Below, piece after piece: positions 1 through 7,598 of a DNA stretch of 64,000 bases. The DNA is taken from assembly GCA_025150425.1 (NCBI GenBank), contig CP102281.1, positions 1,612,001 to 1,676,000 of the forward strand. Direction: 5' to 3'. Source of the stretch: [Eubacterium] siraeum (lineage in GTDB: Bacteria; Bacillota; Clostridia; Oscillospirales; Ruminococcaceae). Position numbers and translations under genes: made by a program. Numbering within the stretch: position 1 is the stretch's first letter; each line of letters starts with the position of its first letter. Under the pieces are notes generated by a model. The model was not told where the DNA came from. It made no database searches and worked only from the letters and a program-made list of their open reading frames with translations.

Positions 1-1407
1 GTATTCATCTATTTTCTGAGGCACTGCCTTAGGATCTCCGTCGTTCCACAGTTCGTATGCGACCCTTGTCATAAACCGCAGGTTCTGCTCGTTTACATCT
101 ACTTCTTTTCCCAATGCACCGCCAAGCGTAGCCCTTACAAAGTTTGCAATAGGACGCTTTATCCTGTACTGCCTGTCAAGAAGTCTTATAAGTTCGCCGT
201 GGGTCACATTCTGTAACGTATTGCTTTCAAGTGCCGCAATAACCTTCACCGCATTCTTCATCTCGATATTGTCGCCGAAATCGTAATATCTGTAAATATC
301 GGTTATGCTTGAATAATGCTGTTCGATTATATCCTTTATTTCAGCCCTGTTCTCCGCAATAAATTCTCTTGAAGTATGGAACATAAGTGCGTCTGCAGGC
401 TCTTTTCTGTCAAGCAGAACGGTAAGCAGTCCCCTTGCACACGCATTGTCATAATAGCACAGTATCTGTTCCAGCCTTGAATCAATATCCTGCTCCTTGT
501 ACACTCTGCCGGGCTCTCCCGATGTGATCTCATCAAGCGCCTTTTCGCAGTCCGCAAAATAGAAACGGTTGAACACCGCCTCTTTTCCGTCACCGGTCAA
601 CGACAAATCGCCGAAATACCTTCCTGAAAGGTCTATTATAACAGGGTGTACCTTTTTGATAAAATAATTCTCAATATCCTCAAGGAATGCGTTCAGCTTG
701 TTCTTCGGCGTGCTTTTTCTGACCTGTCTGCCTATTGCGTAGAATTCGGGAGAAATCGTCCTTACAAGAATGATTCTCTCCGCAGGATACAGCTTTAATA
801 TCTCTTTTGCGAAAATATCGACAAGCGGCTTATAAACATCTTCGGGCAATATGTTCGGCAGTTTTTCGCCGTGCTTTTCATTGCCGTCAATACCGCCCGT
901 CAGAAATGAATTTTCGGTCTTGACAAGTCCGTGTACCGCAGTACCGTAAAAATCAAAAATAAAATAGTCCGAGCGGTTTTCCTTTATATATTCAAATGTC
1001 CTGCTCTCCCCCTGAGCATCGCTGTTATCGATTTTTTCAGGAAAGAAAGCCGCAAGCGGAGATATTTTTCTTACAGTATTATCGGCTGTGAACTTAGGGC
1101 TTCTTTCGACTATCTTCTGTACATTGTAAGAGCCCATAGTAATAAAGCCGGTACGCTTCATAAGCGAAGAAGTATCCACAGTGCCTATATTCACCGTTCT
1201 TCCGCCGCTTGTCTGTCCTGTTATCCTGAAATAACACAGCCCTTCGACAGCGTTCACTCTGACAGCCGTTTTCTCTGTTGTTATAAGAAATTTGAATCTG
1301 CCGTTCTCACGTCTGAAATAAACCGTGTACTTTTCACAGTCATCACGCTTTTCAAAACGCAATATAACAGCACCGTTCTCATCTTTGGTTATGCGGATTT
1401 TATCCAT
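1..1407 (-). CDS. Uncharacterised protein, DUF6270-like, 3' end outside window
   Basis: The minus frame is open for 469 codons from an ATG at 1407 (preceded by GAGGTG, six bases upstream) to the window edge, so the C-terminus is missing. The N-terminal ~60 residues look like a small beta-rich domain (EKYTVYFRREN, RVNAVEGLCYFRI). A central part follows with SPLAAFFPE and YFIFDFYGTAVHGL, which resembles the hydrophobic strand and aspartate of DUF6270 proteins often found near surface-polysaccharide genes. The C-terminal half is helical and charged. No signal peptide or membrane segment is visible. The family assignment is recognition only and is weak; the reading frame itself is secure. It is transcribed away from the zinc operon. 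Confidence 0.6.
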   Translation of the reverse strand, partial: MDKIRITKDENGAVILRFEKRDDCEKYTVYFRRENGRFKFLITTEKTAVRVNAVEGLCYFRITGQTSGGRTVNIGTVDTSSLMKRTGFITMGSYNVQKIVERSPKFTADNTVRKISPLAAFFPEKIDNSDAQGESRTFEYIKENRSDYFIFDFYGTAVHGLVKTENSFLTGGIDGNEKHGEKLPNILPEDVYKPLVDIFAKEILKLYPAERIILVRTISPEFYAIGRQVRKSTPKNKLNAFLEDIENYFIKKVHPVIIDLSGRYFGDLSLTGDGKEAVFNRFYFADCEKALDEITSGEPGRVYKEQDIDSRLEQILCYYDNACARGLLTVLLDRKEPADALMFHTSREFIAENRAEIKDIIEQHYSSITDIYRYYDFGDNIEMKNAVKVIAALESNTLQNVTHGELIRLLDRQYRIKRPIANFVRATLGGALGKEVDVNEQNLRFMTRVAYELWNDGDPKAVPQKIDEY

Positions 1408-1438
1408 ATTAACACCTCGCTATAGGCTATATAGCATT

Positions 1439-1467
1439 ATTTTATCATATTTAAATGGAAATTTCAA
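1439..1467 (-). promoter_or_regulatory. Sigma-A promoter for the 1-1407 gene
   Basis: On the minus strand there is a -35 TTGAAA (1462-1467), a 17-bp spacer and a -10 TAAAAT (1439-1444), about 30 bp upstream of the ATG at 1407. Confidence 0.6.
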
Positions 1468-1485
1468 GATTCTTTGCGTTGCCGC

Positions 1486-1514
1486 TTGACATTCACGGCT
1501 AAGGAGTGTATAAT
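1486..1514 (+). promoter_or_regulatory. Sigma-A promoter of the zinc operon
   Basis: A consensus -35 TTGACA (1486-1491) is followed by a 17-bp spacer and a consensus -10 TATAAT (1509-1514). The expected start site near 1521 falls just before the palindromic operator at 1526-1546. Confidence 0.85.
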
Positions 1515-1525
1515 ATCAAAGGATT

Positions 1526-1546
1526 TGAAAATGAATTTCATTTTCA
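1526..1546. promoter_or_regulatory. Fur/Zur-family operator (perfect 9-3-9 palindrome)
   Basis: The arms TGAAAATGA and TCATTTTCA flank ATT and are perfect inverted repeats. The size and the AT-rich inverted TGA...TCA layout are those of Fur-family boxes. The site begins ~12 bp past the -10 box and precedes the Fur-like regulator gene, so it most simply serves metal-dependent autorepression of the whole operon by roadblock or promoter occlusion. The metal specificity (zinc) is inferred from the downstream genes. Confidence 0.75.
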
Positions 1547-1580
1547 TTTTAATATTCGTATTTACTGCGGAGGGATAAAT

Positions 1581-2003
1581 ATGTCATACAATACCCGTCA
1601 GCGTGAACTTATACTCGATTATATTAAAAAGAACGCAAAAAAGCATCTTACCGCAGACGATATAGCCGATGCGCTGAAAGCTGAGCAGGTCGGCAAAACC
1701 ACCGTATACCGTTATCTTGAAAAGCTATGCGAACAGAATATCGTCAGGAAATTCATTCTCAGCGAGGGAAAAAGCGCCTGCTATCAATATAACGATGAAC
1801 AGCAATGTCACGATCACTTTCATATGAAATGTCTTAAATGCGGAAGGCTGTTTCATCTTGAATGCGACCACCTGAAAGATATTGCGGCGCATATTTCGAA
1901 AATGCACGATTTTACAATAGACAGCTCACGCACCGTTTTTTACGGTATTTGCGGAGAATGTGCCAAAAAGACCCCGACAGCAAAAGAAAAGAGTGATATA
2001 TAG
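1581..2003 (+). CDS. zur: Fur-family metal regulator, probably Zur
   Basis: This is a 140-residue cytoplasmic repressor. The N-terminal winged helix (about 5-70, with KTTVYRYLEKL as recognition helix) is followed by a dimerisation domain carrying the regulatory histidine cluster HDHFHMKC and two structural zinc pairs, C84-x2-C87 and C124-x2-C127. The start at ATG 1581 is chosen because GGAGGG lies 7 bases upstream; an upstream in-frame extension lacks a ribosome site and would cover the operator. It is first in an operon with znuA, znuC and znuB, which points to zinc sensing, although Mn or Fe cannot be excluded. The stop overlaps the GTG start of znuA by one base. Confidence 0.9.
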   Translation: MSYNTRQRELILDYIKKNAKKHLTADDIADALKAEQVGKTTVYRYLEKLCEQNIVRKFILSEGKSACYQYNDEQQCHDHFHMKCLKCGRLFHLECDHLKDIAAHISKMHDFTIDSSRTVFYGICGECAKKTPTAKEKSDI

Positions 2004-2980
2004 TGAAGTTAAAAAGAAAACTGCTTGCCGTGATTACAGCGGCGGCAACGGTTCTCAGCCTGTGCGCCTGCTCGTCGGAAAGCGGTTATTCAAACAGCGA
2101 CAGCGGCAAGCTGAAAATCATCTCGACCGTATTTCCGCCGTATGACCTTGCAAGGCAGATAGCCGGCGACAATGCCGAAATCAGCATACTTCTCCCTCCG
2201 GGAAGCGAGATTCATAATTATGAGCCGTCCGCCAAGGATATGATTGCAATACGCAACTGCGACATATTTCTCTACATCGGCGGCGAAAACGAACAGTGGG
2301 CTGAAAAGCTGATAAATTCAAACGATACTGAAAATGTCACAGCAGTAAAGCTGATTGATTATGTTCCTACCCTTTCGGAAGACGAAGACGAGCATGACCA
2401 TGATCACGACCACGACCATGACCACGAGCATGAACACGAACACGAACACGAAACCGATGAGCATATATGGACATCGCCCAAAAACGCTCAGCTTATGCTT
2501 TCGGCGGTATATGACGCAATCTGCAAGGTTGACCCATCGGGTAAACAGACCTACACAAAAAACAAGGACGCTTACGCAAAACAGCTTTCCGACCTTGATG
2601 ATGCTTACAGGTCGGCTGTTGACAATGCAAAGAACAAGACGATAGTTTTAGCCGACAAATTCCCGTTCAGGTATCTTGCGCACGAATACGGTCTTGAATT
2701 CAGTGCCGCATTCGCCGCCTGCTCCGATGAATCCGAGCCTGGCGTTTCTACGATGATAAAGCTGACAAAAACGATAAAGGAAAACAACATTCCCGCAGTT
2801 TACTATCTTGAATTCAGCAGTACCAAAATAGCGGATACTCTGTGCGATGAAACAGGAGCAACAAAGCTGATGCTTCACTCCTGCCACAACGTTTCAAAGC
2901 AGGATATTGAAAACAACGTAAGCTATGTCGATCTTATGAAACAGAATCTTGAAAATCTTAAATTGACCCTTAACGGCTGA
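2003..2980 (+). CDS. znuA: Zinc ABC transporter substrate-binding lipoprotein
   Basis: This 325-residue cluster A-1 (ZnuA/TroA) binding protein starts with GTG, overlapping the zur stop. A lipoprotein signal peptide ends in LCAC with Cys23 as the lipid-modified residue. The metal ligand His71 lies in GSEIHNYEP. A linker at ~127-154 holds alternating Asp/Glu-His residues (ten or more His), the hallmark of zinc-binding members, ending at His154 in DEHIWTSP. In the second lobe the position usually occupied by the third ligand histidine reads ADKFPFRY, as in some clostridial homologues as far as I recall. It should bind extracellular Zn2+ and pass it to ZnuB/ZnuC. A shorter frame inside it at 2355-2645 is a shadow. 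Confidence 0.93.
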   Translation: MKLKRKLLAVITAAATVLSLCACSSESGYSNSDSGKLKIISTVFPPYDLARQIAGDNAEISILLPPGSEIHNYEPSAKDMIAIRNCDIFLYIGGENEQWAEKLINSNDTENVTAVKLIDYVPTLSEDEDEHDHDHDHDHDHEHEHEHEHETDEHIWTSPKNAQLMLSAVYDAICKVDPSGKQTYTKNKDAYAKQLSDLDDAYRSAVDNAKNKTIVLADKFPFRYLAHEYGLEFSAAFAACSDESEPGVSTMIKLTKTIKENNIPAVYYLEFSSTKIADTLCDETGATKLMLHSCHNVSKQDIENNVSYVDLMKQNLENLKLTLNG

Positions 2981-2994
2981 CAGGAGGATTAATA

Positions 2995-3744
2995 ATGTCA
3001 TATCTTATAGAATGTAAAAATCTTACCGCAGGCTACGAGGGAATGCCTGTCGTAAAGGATCTCAGCTTCAATGTTTCCGCAGGCGATTATCTGTGCATAG
3101 TCGGCGAGAACGGAAGCGGAAAATCCACCCTTATGAAAACCATTCTCGGACTGCGCTCTGCTTTATCGGGAGAGATAATCTTCGGTGACGGTCTTAAACA
3201 GACCGAGATAGGCTATCTTCCCCAGCAGACCGCCGCACAGAAGGACTTTCCCGCTACCGTGCGTGAGGTAGTACTTTCGGGCTGTCTTGGCAGAAAAGGG
3301 CTTTCTCCCTTTTATTCAAAAGCCGACAAGAAGCTCTGCGAGGATAACATAGAGCTTCTCGGCATAACCGGCATTGCCCACCGCAGCTACCGCAATCTGT
3401 CTGGCGGTCAGCAACAGCGTGTACTGCTTGCCCGTGCGCTTTGTGCGACAGGAAAACTTCTTCTCCTCGATGAGCCCGTTTCCGGACTTGACCCTATGGT
3501 TACTGCCGAAATGTATGAGATAATAAGCAGGCTGAATCGCGAGCAGGGCATAACGATAATAATGATCTCCCACGATCTGCAGGGCGCACTGAAATACGGT
3601 ACAAAGATACTTCACATGGAGAGCGGCGCATACTTCTTCGGAACTACTGCCGAGTACCGCAGTACCGATATATTCCACGCAATGAGTACCTGTGACTGTC
3701 ATTGCACCTGCGACCATCACACAGGCTCAAAGGAGGCTCGTTAA
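2995..3744 (+). CDS. znuC: Zinc ABC transporter ATP-binding protein
   Basis: This is the 249-residue nucleotide-binding subunit. Walker A GENGSGKST is at 37-45, the Q-loop is around YLPQQ, the signature LSGGQQQR is at 135-142, Walker B LLLLDEP is at 155-161 and the switch histidine is His193. It energises uptake through ZnuB at the inner face of the membrane. The start ATG has GGAGG upstream (2983-2987). An unusual C-terminal tail at 233-242 packs four cysteines and three histidines (CDCHCTCDHH), which could bind the transported metal and sense cytosolic zinc; this is inference. The gene sits between znuA and znuB in the same operon. Confidence 0.95.
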   Translation: MSYLIECKNLTAGYEGMPVVKDLSFNVSAGDYLCIVGENGSGKSTLMKTILGLRSALSGEIIFGDGLKQTEIGYLPQQTAAQKDFPATVREVVLSGCLGRKGLSPFYSKADKKLCEDNIELLGITGIAHRSYRNLSGGQQQRVLLARALCATGKLLLLDEPVSGLDPMVTAEMYEIISRLNREQGITIIMISHDLQGALKYGTKILHMESGAYFFGTTAEYRSTDIFHAMSTCDCHCTCDHHTGSKEAR

Positions 3745-3745
3745 A

Positions 3746-4561
3746 ATGCTTGAGATTTTTCAATACGGATTTCTTCTGCGTGCGCTTGTAGTCGGACTTC
3801 TTGTTTCGCTGTGCGCCGCACTTCTTGGTGTAAGCCTTGTATTAAAACGTTTTTCTATGATAGGCGACGGATTATCACACGTCGGCTTCGGTGCGCTTGC
3901 AATAGCCTCCGCACTGAATCTGGCGCCTTTGCAGGTATCTATCCCCGTTGTAATCGTAGCCGCATTTATTCTGCTCAGAATAAGCTCTGACGGCAAGATA
4001 AAAGGAGATGCCGCAATAGCCCTTCTTTCGAGCAGTGCGCTTGCGATAGGCGCTATCGTCATATCGCAGACTAACAGCGCAACCGATATGAACAGCTATA
4101 TGTTCGGCAGTATTATGGCGATAAGCAACGACGATCTTGCGCTCAGCATAATCTGCTCGGTTATTGTCATCGTAATGTTCGTCTTATTCTACAACAAGAT
4201 TTTCGCCGTGACCTTTGACGAGAATTTCTCCAAGGCGACAGGCGTAAAGTCGGGTGTATACAACACGATAATTGCGCTCCTCACCGCCCTTACTATTGTA
4301 GTGGGAATGCGGATTATGGGTGCGCTCCTTATTTCAAGCCTTATAATATTCCCTGCACTGACCTCGATGAGAGTATTCAGGAGCTTCCGCAGTGTCACAA
4401 TCTGCTCTGCGGTTGTTTCCTGCGTCAGCTACATTATCGGTATAGCAATAACCTACTATGCCGACAATTTCCCTGCAGGCGCAAGCGTAGTAGTTGCAAA
4501 CCTCGGAATGTTCCTCATCTTCTCGCTTCTCGGTTTCCTCCTCCGCAAAAAGCAACAATAA
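3746..4561 (+). CDS. znuB: Zinc ABC transporter permease
   Basis: This is a 271-residue ABC-3 family integral membrane subunit with about eight hydrophobic segments and the typical RFSMIGDGLSHVGFGALAI motif near the N-terminus, plus MRIMGALLISSLIIFPALT, which contacts the ATPase. The start is ATG 3746 with AGGAGG nine bases upstream and one base after the znuC stop; the longer in-frame extension starts inside znuC and has no ribosome site. It forms the channel of the zinc importer. It is the last gene of the operon and is followed by repeats and a terminator. Confidence 0.93.
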   Translation: MLEIFQYGFLLRALVVGLLVSLCAALLGVSLVLKRFSMIGDGLSHVGFGALAIASALNLAPLQVSIPVVIVAAFILLRISSDGKIKGDAAIALLSSSALAIGAIVISQTNSATDMNSYMFGSIMAISNDDLALSIICSVIVIVMFVLFYNKIFAVTFDENFSKATGVKSGVYNTIIALLTALTIVVGMRIMGALLISSLIIFPALTSMRVFRSFRSVTICSAVVSCVSYIIGIAITYYADNFPAGASVVVANLGMFLIFSLLGFLLRKKQQ

Positions 4562-4605
4562 GCGGCTGTGAGCCGCCTCAAATTCGCCGTGTGGCGGGTC
4601 GCCAC
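4562..4605. repeat. Two short GC-rich palindromes after znuB
   Basis: GCGGCT-gtg-AGCCGC (4562-4576) is followed by GTGGCG-ggt-CGCCAC (4591-4605). The second shares the core GGCGGGTCGCC with a palindrome at about 30039-30049, so it may belong to a dispersed palindromic repeat family. Neither has a U-tract. Confidence 0.55.
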
Positions 4606-4650
4606 TCCCAATTCGCCGTTCTGACAGACTGAGCTTTGCTTGACCTCCGT

Positions 4651-4760
4651 TACCGGCGGTAGCAACTTGTTAGTGCGGATTCATTTATTAATTGATGAAT
4701 TATTCACTACCGGCGGTAACAACTTGTTAGTGCGGATTCATTTATTAATTGATGAATTAT
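4651..4760. repeat. Tandem duplication of a 53-bp unit (period 57 bp)
   Basis: Copy 1 is 4651-4703 and copy 2 is 4708-4760, with a single mismatch (4662 G versus 4719 A) and a 4-bp spacer. Each unit begins TACCGGCGGTA and contains an inverted repeat ATTCAT...ATGAAT. The near identity indicates recent duplication. The unit encodes no convincing gene. Confidence 0.85.
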
Positions 4761-4804
4761 CTGCTTTACCGACAGGTCTGATACTTGAAATAACAAACGC
4801 TTAT

Positions 4805-4834
4805 AAAAAAGCCGCCCACACGGACGGCTTTTTT
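4805..4834. terminator. Rho-independent terminator, zinc operon
   Basis: GCCG-c-CC-ACAC-GG-a-CGGC is flanked by AAAAAA on the left and TTTTTT on the right, so it can act on both strands. It separates the znu operon from the sigma-factor operon. Confidence 0.8.
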
Positions 4835-4843
4835 GCAATACCC

Positions 4844-4870
4844 TGTGACATTTTCGTAAAAACATCGTCT
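4844..4870 (+). promoter_or_regulatory. ECF-type promoter of the sigma/anti-sigma operon
   Basis: TGTGAC (4844-4849) and CGTC (4866-4869) are separated by 16 bp and lie 33 bp upstream of the start codon. This is the bipartite form of extracytoplasmic-function promoters (-35 TGNAAC-like, -10 CGTC), whereas no sigma-A boxes are seen. It suggests that the sigma factor transcribes its own operon. Confidence 0.55.
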
Positions 4871-4902
4871 TAATATATAAAGAGAGAAAAAGGAGAGTGA
4901 AT

Positions 4903-5478
4903 ATGAATATATCCGACAAGAATATCACCACCCTGCTTGAAAGCCGCAATGAACAGGCACTAAAACTCCTGTCCGAAAAATACGGCGGACTGTGTTCATC
5001 AATTTCATACAATGTCCTCGGCAACAGAAGCGACAGCGAAGAAGTCACAAACGATACATATATGAAAGTATGGAACACAATACCGCCGGAAAAACCACGC
5101 AGTCTTTGTGCTTATGTGGCTAAAATCGTTCGCAATCTTTCCCTTGACAAGCTGAGATACAACAACCGTTCAAAACGATGCGGTGAAACCGATGCACTGC
5201 TGTCAGAACTTGAAGAATGTATTCCCGCAACGGACAACACCGAAAAATCGGCAGAAAACAATGAGCTTAAATCCGTCCTCAACGCATTTTTAGCTCAGCT
5301 TGACGAGCGTACACGCAAAATTTTCGTCTTACGTTATTTTGCCTGCTACAGTATAGCCGATATTTCAGAAAGGTTAGCAATTACCGAAACCAATACAACA
5401 TCTATTTTAAACCGCACACGAACCAAACTCCGAAAATATCTTTCGGATAAAGATGTATACATTCAGAAAGGAGAATAA
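4903..5478 (+). CDS. ECF-type RNA polymerase sigma factor
   Basis: This is a 191-residue sigma-70 family protein with only regions 2 and 4. Region 2 lies around 15-85 (SDSEEVTNDTYMKVWNTIPP, then SLCAYVAKIVRNLSLDKLR) and region 4 around 125-180 (LDERTRKIFVLRYFACYSIADISERL, then a helix-turn-helix). ATG 4903 is preferred over GTG 4897 because AGGAG at 4891-4895 would touch the GTG. It is followed two bases later by a membrane protein that should be its anti-sigma factor. The signal and regulon cannot be read from the sequence. Confidence 0.9.
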   Translation: MNISDKNITTLLESRNEQALKLLSEKYGGLCSSISYNVLGNRSDSEEVTNDTYMKVWNTIPPEKPRSLCAYVAKIVRNLSLDKLRYNNRSKRCGETDALLSELEECIPATDNTEKSAENNELKSVLNAFLAQLDERTRKIFVLRYFACYSIADISERLAITETNTTSILNRTRTKLRKYLSDKDVYIQKGE

Positions 5479-5480
5479 TC

Positions 5481-6809
5481 ATGAACGAGCATAAAGCATT
5501 CCCGCTTTTTACTGCATTCGGTGACATAAACGAGAAGTACGTTTCCGATGCACTTGACGAAACGCCGCGCCAAAAAAAGTGGTATCTGAGCTCTGCATTT
5601 CTCGGCGTTTCAGCCGCCTGCTTCTGTCTTATCACAGTAGCGACCGCCGCAATGATAGCGCTCGGAGGTTCAGAATATCTCAGCGCATTTTTCAGCGGAA
5701 ACAGCAACACATCGTCACACAGCGATTATTCCACCTCAAACGGAATTAACGAAAAAACAATGTTCGCAAGAGATTTCATCAAGGTGCAACATGATAAATT
5801 CTCTGTCGGTCTTGGTGCGCCGGGTGATGTGAGCAACAGATACACGGTAGACGATCTTGCATCGGTAACTCAGCTTGATACATACAGCTTTGACGAAAAC
5901 AGCAAAATCGAACTGTACAGTGAGGACGGAATAAAGCAGGTCGATAAAGCGTTCTTTACATGCAAAGATTATCCCGATGTTGATTATCTGTACGGTGAGA
6001 GCGTATGGTATGACATAAGGAATAAACTGTATAAGGTTGCTTACGGCGGAGAGCTTTCATTTCCGGATATCTGCATATGGGTAGACGACAAGGGCGTACT
6101 TGTTATGCATATACAGTCGTTCAGCACAGATGATAATTCCGTGGCACATATAGCGGGAATATATCCGTCGGAAACGCTGTATGCATTGGCGCTTGAACAC
6201 CGTAAAAATCGGACGGATTCGCTTTATGTAACCGATGAACAGCTTGGAAAGATAAAGAGTGAGTTTGCGGAGTATATCAAAAATCACTCGTCGGTTTTCG
6301 GCGAAGGATATGAGGAAAGCTCTTTTGAAACGTATGAGATAAATGAAGATAAAGCATTCTATCCCACGATAAGATATACGGCGAAAACGAAAAAGGCCTC
6401 AACGGCAGAAGAGAAGATACTCGATTATAACGATATGTTCTGCAAGACCGTCACTATCGATTATAACGGCTGTGATACTTATATAACGGTTGAAGGAATA
6501 GCACCGTATGTCAAGAAAACAGGTACGGTAAATATCCTGCCGTATGATGATGCCAAGAAGAAAATGGCGGCAAACGACGGTGTTTACGCCGTTCAGCCGG
6601 GTGTACAACAAGACAGCGAGGATAATGATTATTGCCCGACACACAATGAGCTTCTGAAAACAGAGTATACAGCTGAAAATGATATGATACTTACTTACGC
6701 AAAAACAAAGGACGGCAGTATAATACCTGTTTATGCCGAAAAGAGAACGTATAAGGCAGATGACGGCAATGAGGATGATTATATTGCGTTATTGTCCGCC
6801 GTGAAATAA
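5481..6809 (+). CDS. Putative membrane-anchored anti-sigma factor
   Basis: This 442-residue protein has a short cytoplasmic N-terminus (DINEKYVSDALDETPRQKKW), one membrane helix at about 36-60 (LSSAFLGVSAACFCLITVATAA) and a ~380-residue extracytoplasmic domain. That is the topology of ECF anti-sigma factors. It is translationally close to the sigma gene (2-bp gap, GGAG upstream). The extracellular part has no family I recognise and may be the sensor. The anti-sigma role is inferred from topology and gene order. Confidence 0.7.
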   Translation: MNEHKAFPLFTAFGDINEKYVSDALDETPRQKKWYLSSAFLGVSAACFCLITVATAAMIALGGSEYLSAFFSGNSNTSSHSDYSTSNGINEKTMFARDFIKVQHDKFSVGLGAPGDVSNRYTVDDLASVTQLDTYSFDENSKIELYSEDGIKQVDKAFFTCKDYPDVDYLYGESVWYDIRNKLYKVAYGGELSFPDICIWVDDKGVLVMHIQSFSTDDNSVAHIAGIYPSETLYALALEHRKNRTDSLYVTDEQLGKIKSEFAEYIKNHSSVFGEGYEESSFETYEINEDKAFYPTIRYTAKTKKASTAEEKILDYNDMFCKTVTIDYNGCDTYITVEGIAPYVKKTGTVNILPYDDAKKKMAANDGVYAVQPGVQQDSEDNDYCPTHNELLKTEYTAENDMILTYAKTKDGSIIPVYAEKRTYKADDGNEDDYIALLSAVK

Positions 6810-6934
6810 TGAATGAATACAAAAGTCGCACCCACAGTGGAAAAGCTGCGGCGGGTGTCTGATAAAATTAAATGAAAAACGCATGAAAATCGAGTATAAT
6901 ATAGATATTATCTCATAAAACCGCAACGATAAAC

Positions 6935-6959
6935 AACAGCCGCCACACGGGCGGCTGTT
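6935..6959. terminator. Bidirectional hairpin between convergent genes
   Basis: AACAGCCGCC and GGCGGCTGTT form a perfect 10-bp stem around ACACG, lying immediately after the stop of the minus-strand acetyltransferase and 126 bp after the anti-sigma gene. U-tracts are weak on both sides. Confidence 0.65.
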
Positions 6960-6963
6960 CAAT

Positions 6964-7488
6964 TTATCTGTCAACATAATACCTGTACGAATTAATCGTA
7001 ACGACCTGCGGCTTCATTTCCGATATTCTGTCATCTCTTTTGTCAACAAGCTTAAATCCGTTCTTTAAAATAACCTTGTTGCTTGCCACATTATCATCCG
7101 CCGCCTCAATGACAAATGTATCAAATCCGTCCTCCGCAAGCTCTTTCATAACAGCGCCCAGAGCCTCGGTCATATATCCGTTGCCCCAGTATCTGCGGCA
7201 GGAGCAATATCCTATCACTGGATTTTCGTGATAATAACCGACCACATCTATCATTCCTATAAGCTCACCGTCAGCCTTATTTTCAATGCCGTAACGATAA
7301 CAATTGTCATTATCATATTCCGCAAGCCACATATCAAGAATCGCCTTGGTTTCGTTTATATCCTTATGCACATTCCATGTAACGTATTTTGCAACCTCGC
7401 TGTCACTCGCCCAATTTCTGAAAATACTCTCTGCGTCATCTGACCGCAGTTTTCTGAGAAACAGCCTTTTTGTTTCAATCTCTCTCAT
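6964..7488 (-). CDS. GNAT acetyltransferase (RimJ/RimL type)
   Basis: This is a 174-residue acetyl-CoA-dependent N-acetyltransferase. It begins REIETKRLFLRKLRSDDAESIFRNWASDSEVAKYVTW, the typical opening of the RimJ/RimL subgroup that acetylates N-terminal amines or small amines. The acetyl-CoA loop region is around YCSCRRYWGNGYMTEALGAV (R/Q-x-x-G-x-G/A-like) and ends NKVILKNGFKLV. The start is placed at 7488 (AAGGAGG upstream) rather than at an in-frame ATG 22 codons earlier without a ribosome site. The substrate is unknown. Confidence 0.88.
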   Translation of the reverse strand: MREIETKRLFLRKLRSDDAESIFRNWASDSEVAKYVTWNVHKDINETKAILDMWLAEYDNDNCYRYGIENKADGELIGMIDVVGYYHENPVIGYCSCRRYWGNGYMTEALGAVMKELAEDGFDTFVIEAADDNVASNKVILKNGFKLVDKRDDRISEMKPQVVTINSYRYYVDR

Positions 7489-7552
7489 ATTATCCTCCTT
7501 TGCATTTGTTGCAGTTGCTACAATAAAATCCGGTACTTGATTTCCGATTAGC

Positions 7553-7589
7553 AAAATCCCACAACCGCCTTAAAACGTTTGTGGGATTT
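7553..7589 (-). terminator. Terminator of the EAL operon
   Basis: On the minus strand AAATCCCACAA pairs with TTGTGGGATTT and is followed by TTTTGCT, ten bases after the stop of the 7599-8216 gene. Confidence 0.75.
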
Positions 7590-7598
7590 GATTTTAAT

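Noticed and set aside
931-1425. 164-codon plus-strand frame
   Set aside because: It lies opposite the continuous 469-codon minus-strand gene, has no ribosome site, and its product is Cys/Tyr/Ser-rich like a shadow translation.
1506-1580. N-terminal extension of the Fur-like regulator
   Set aside because: The extension would be translated across the operator and lacks a ribosome site; GGAGGG precedes ATG 1581.
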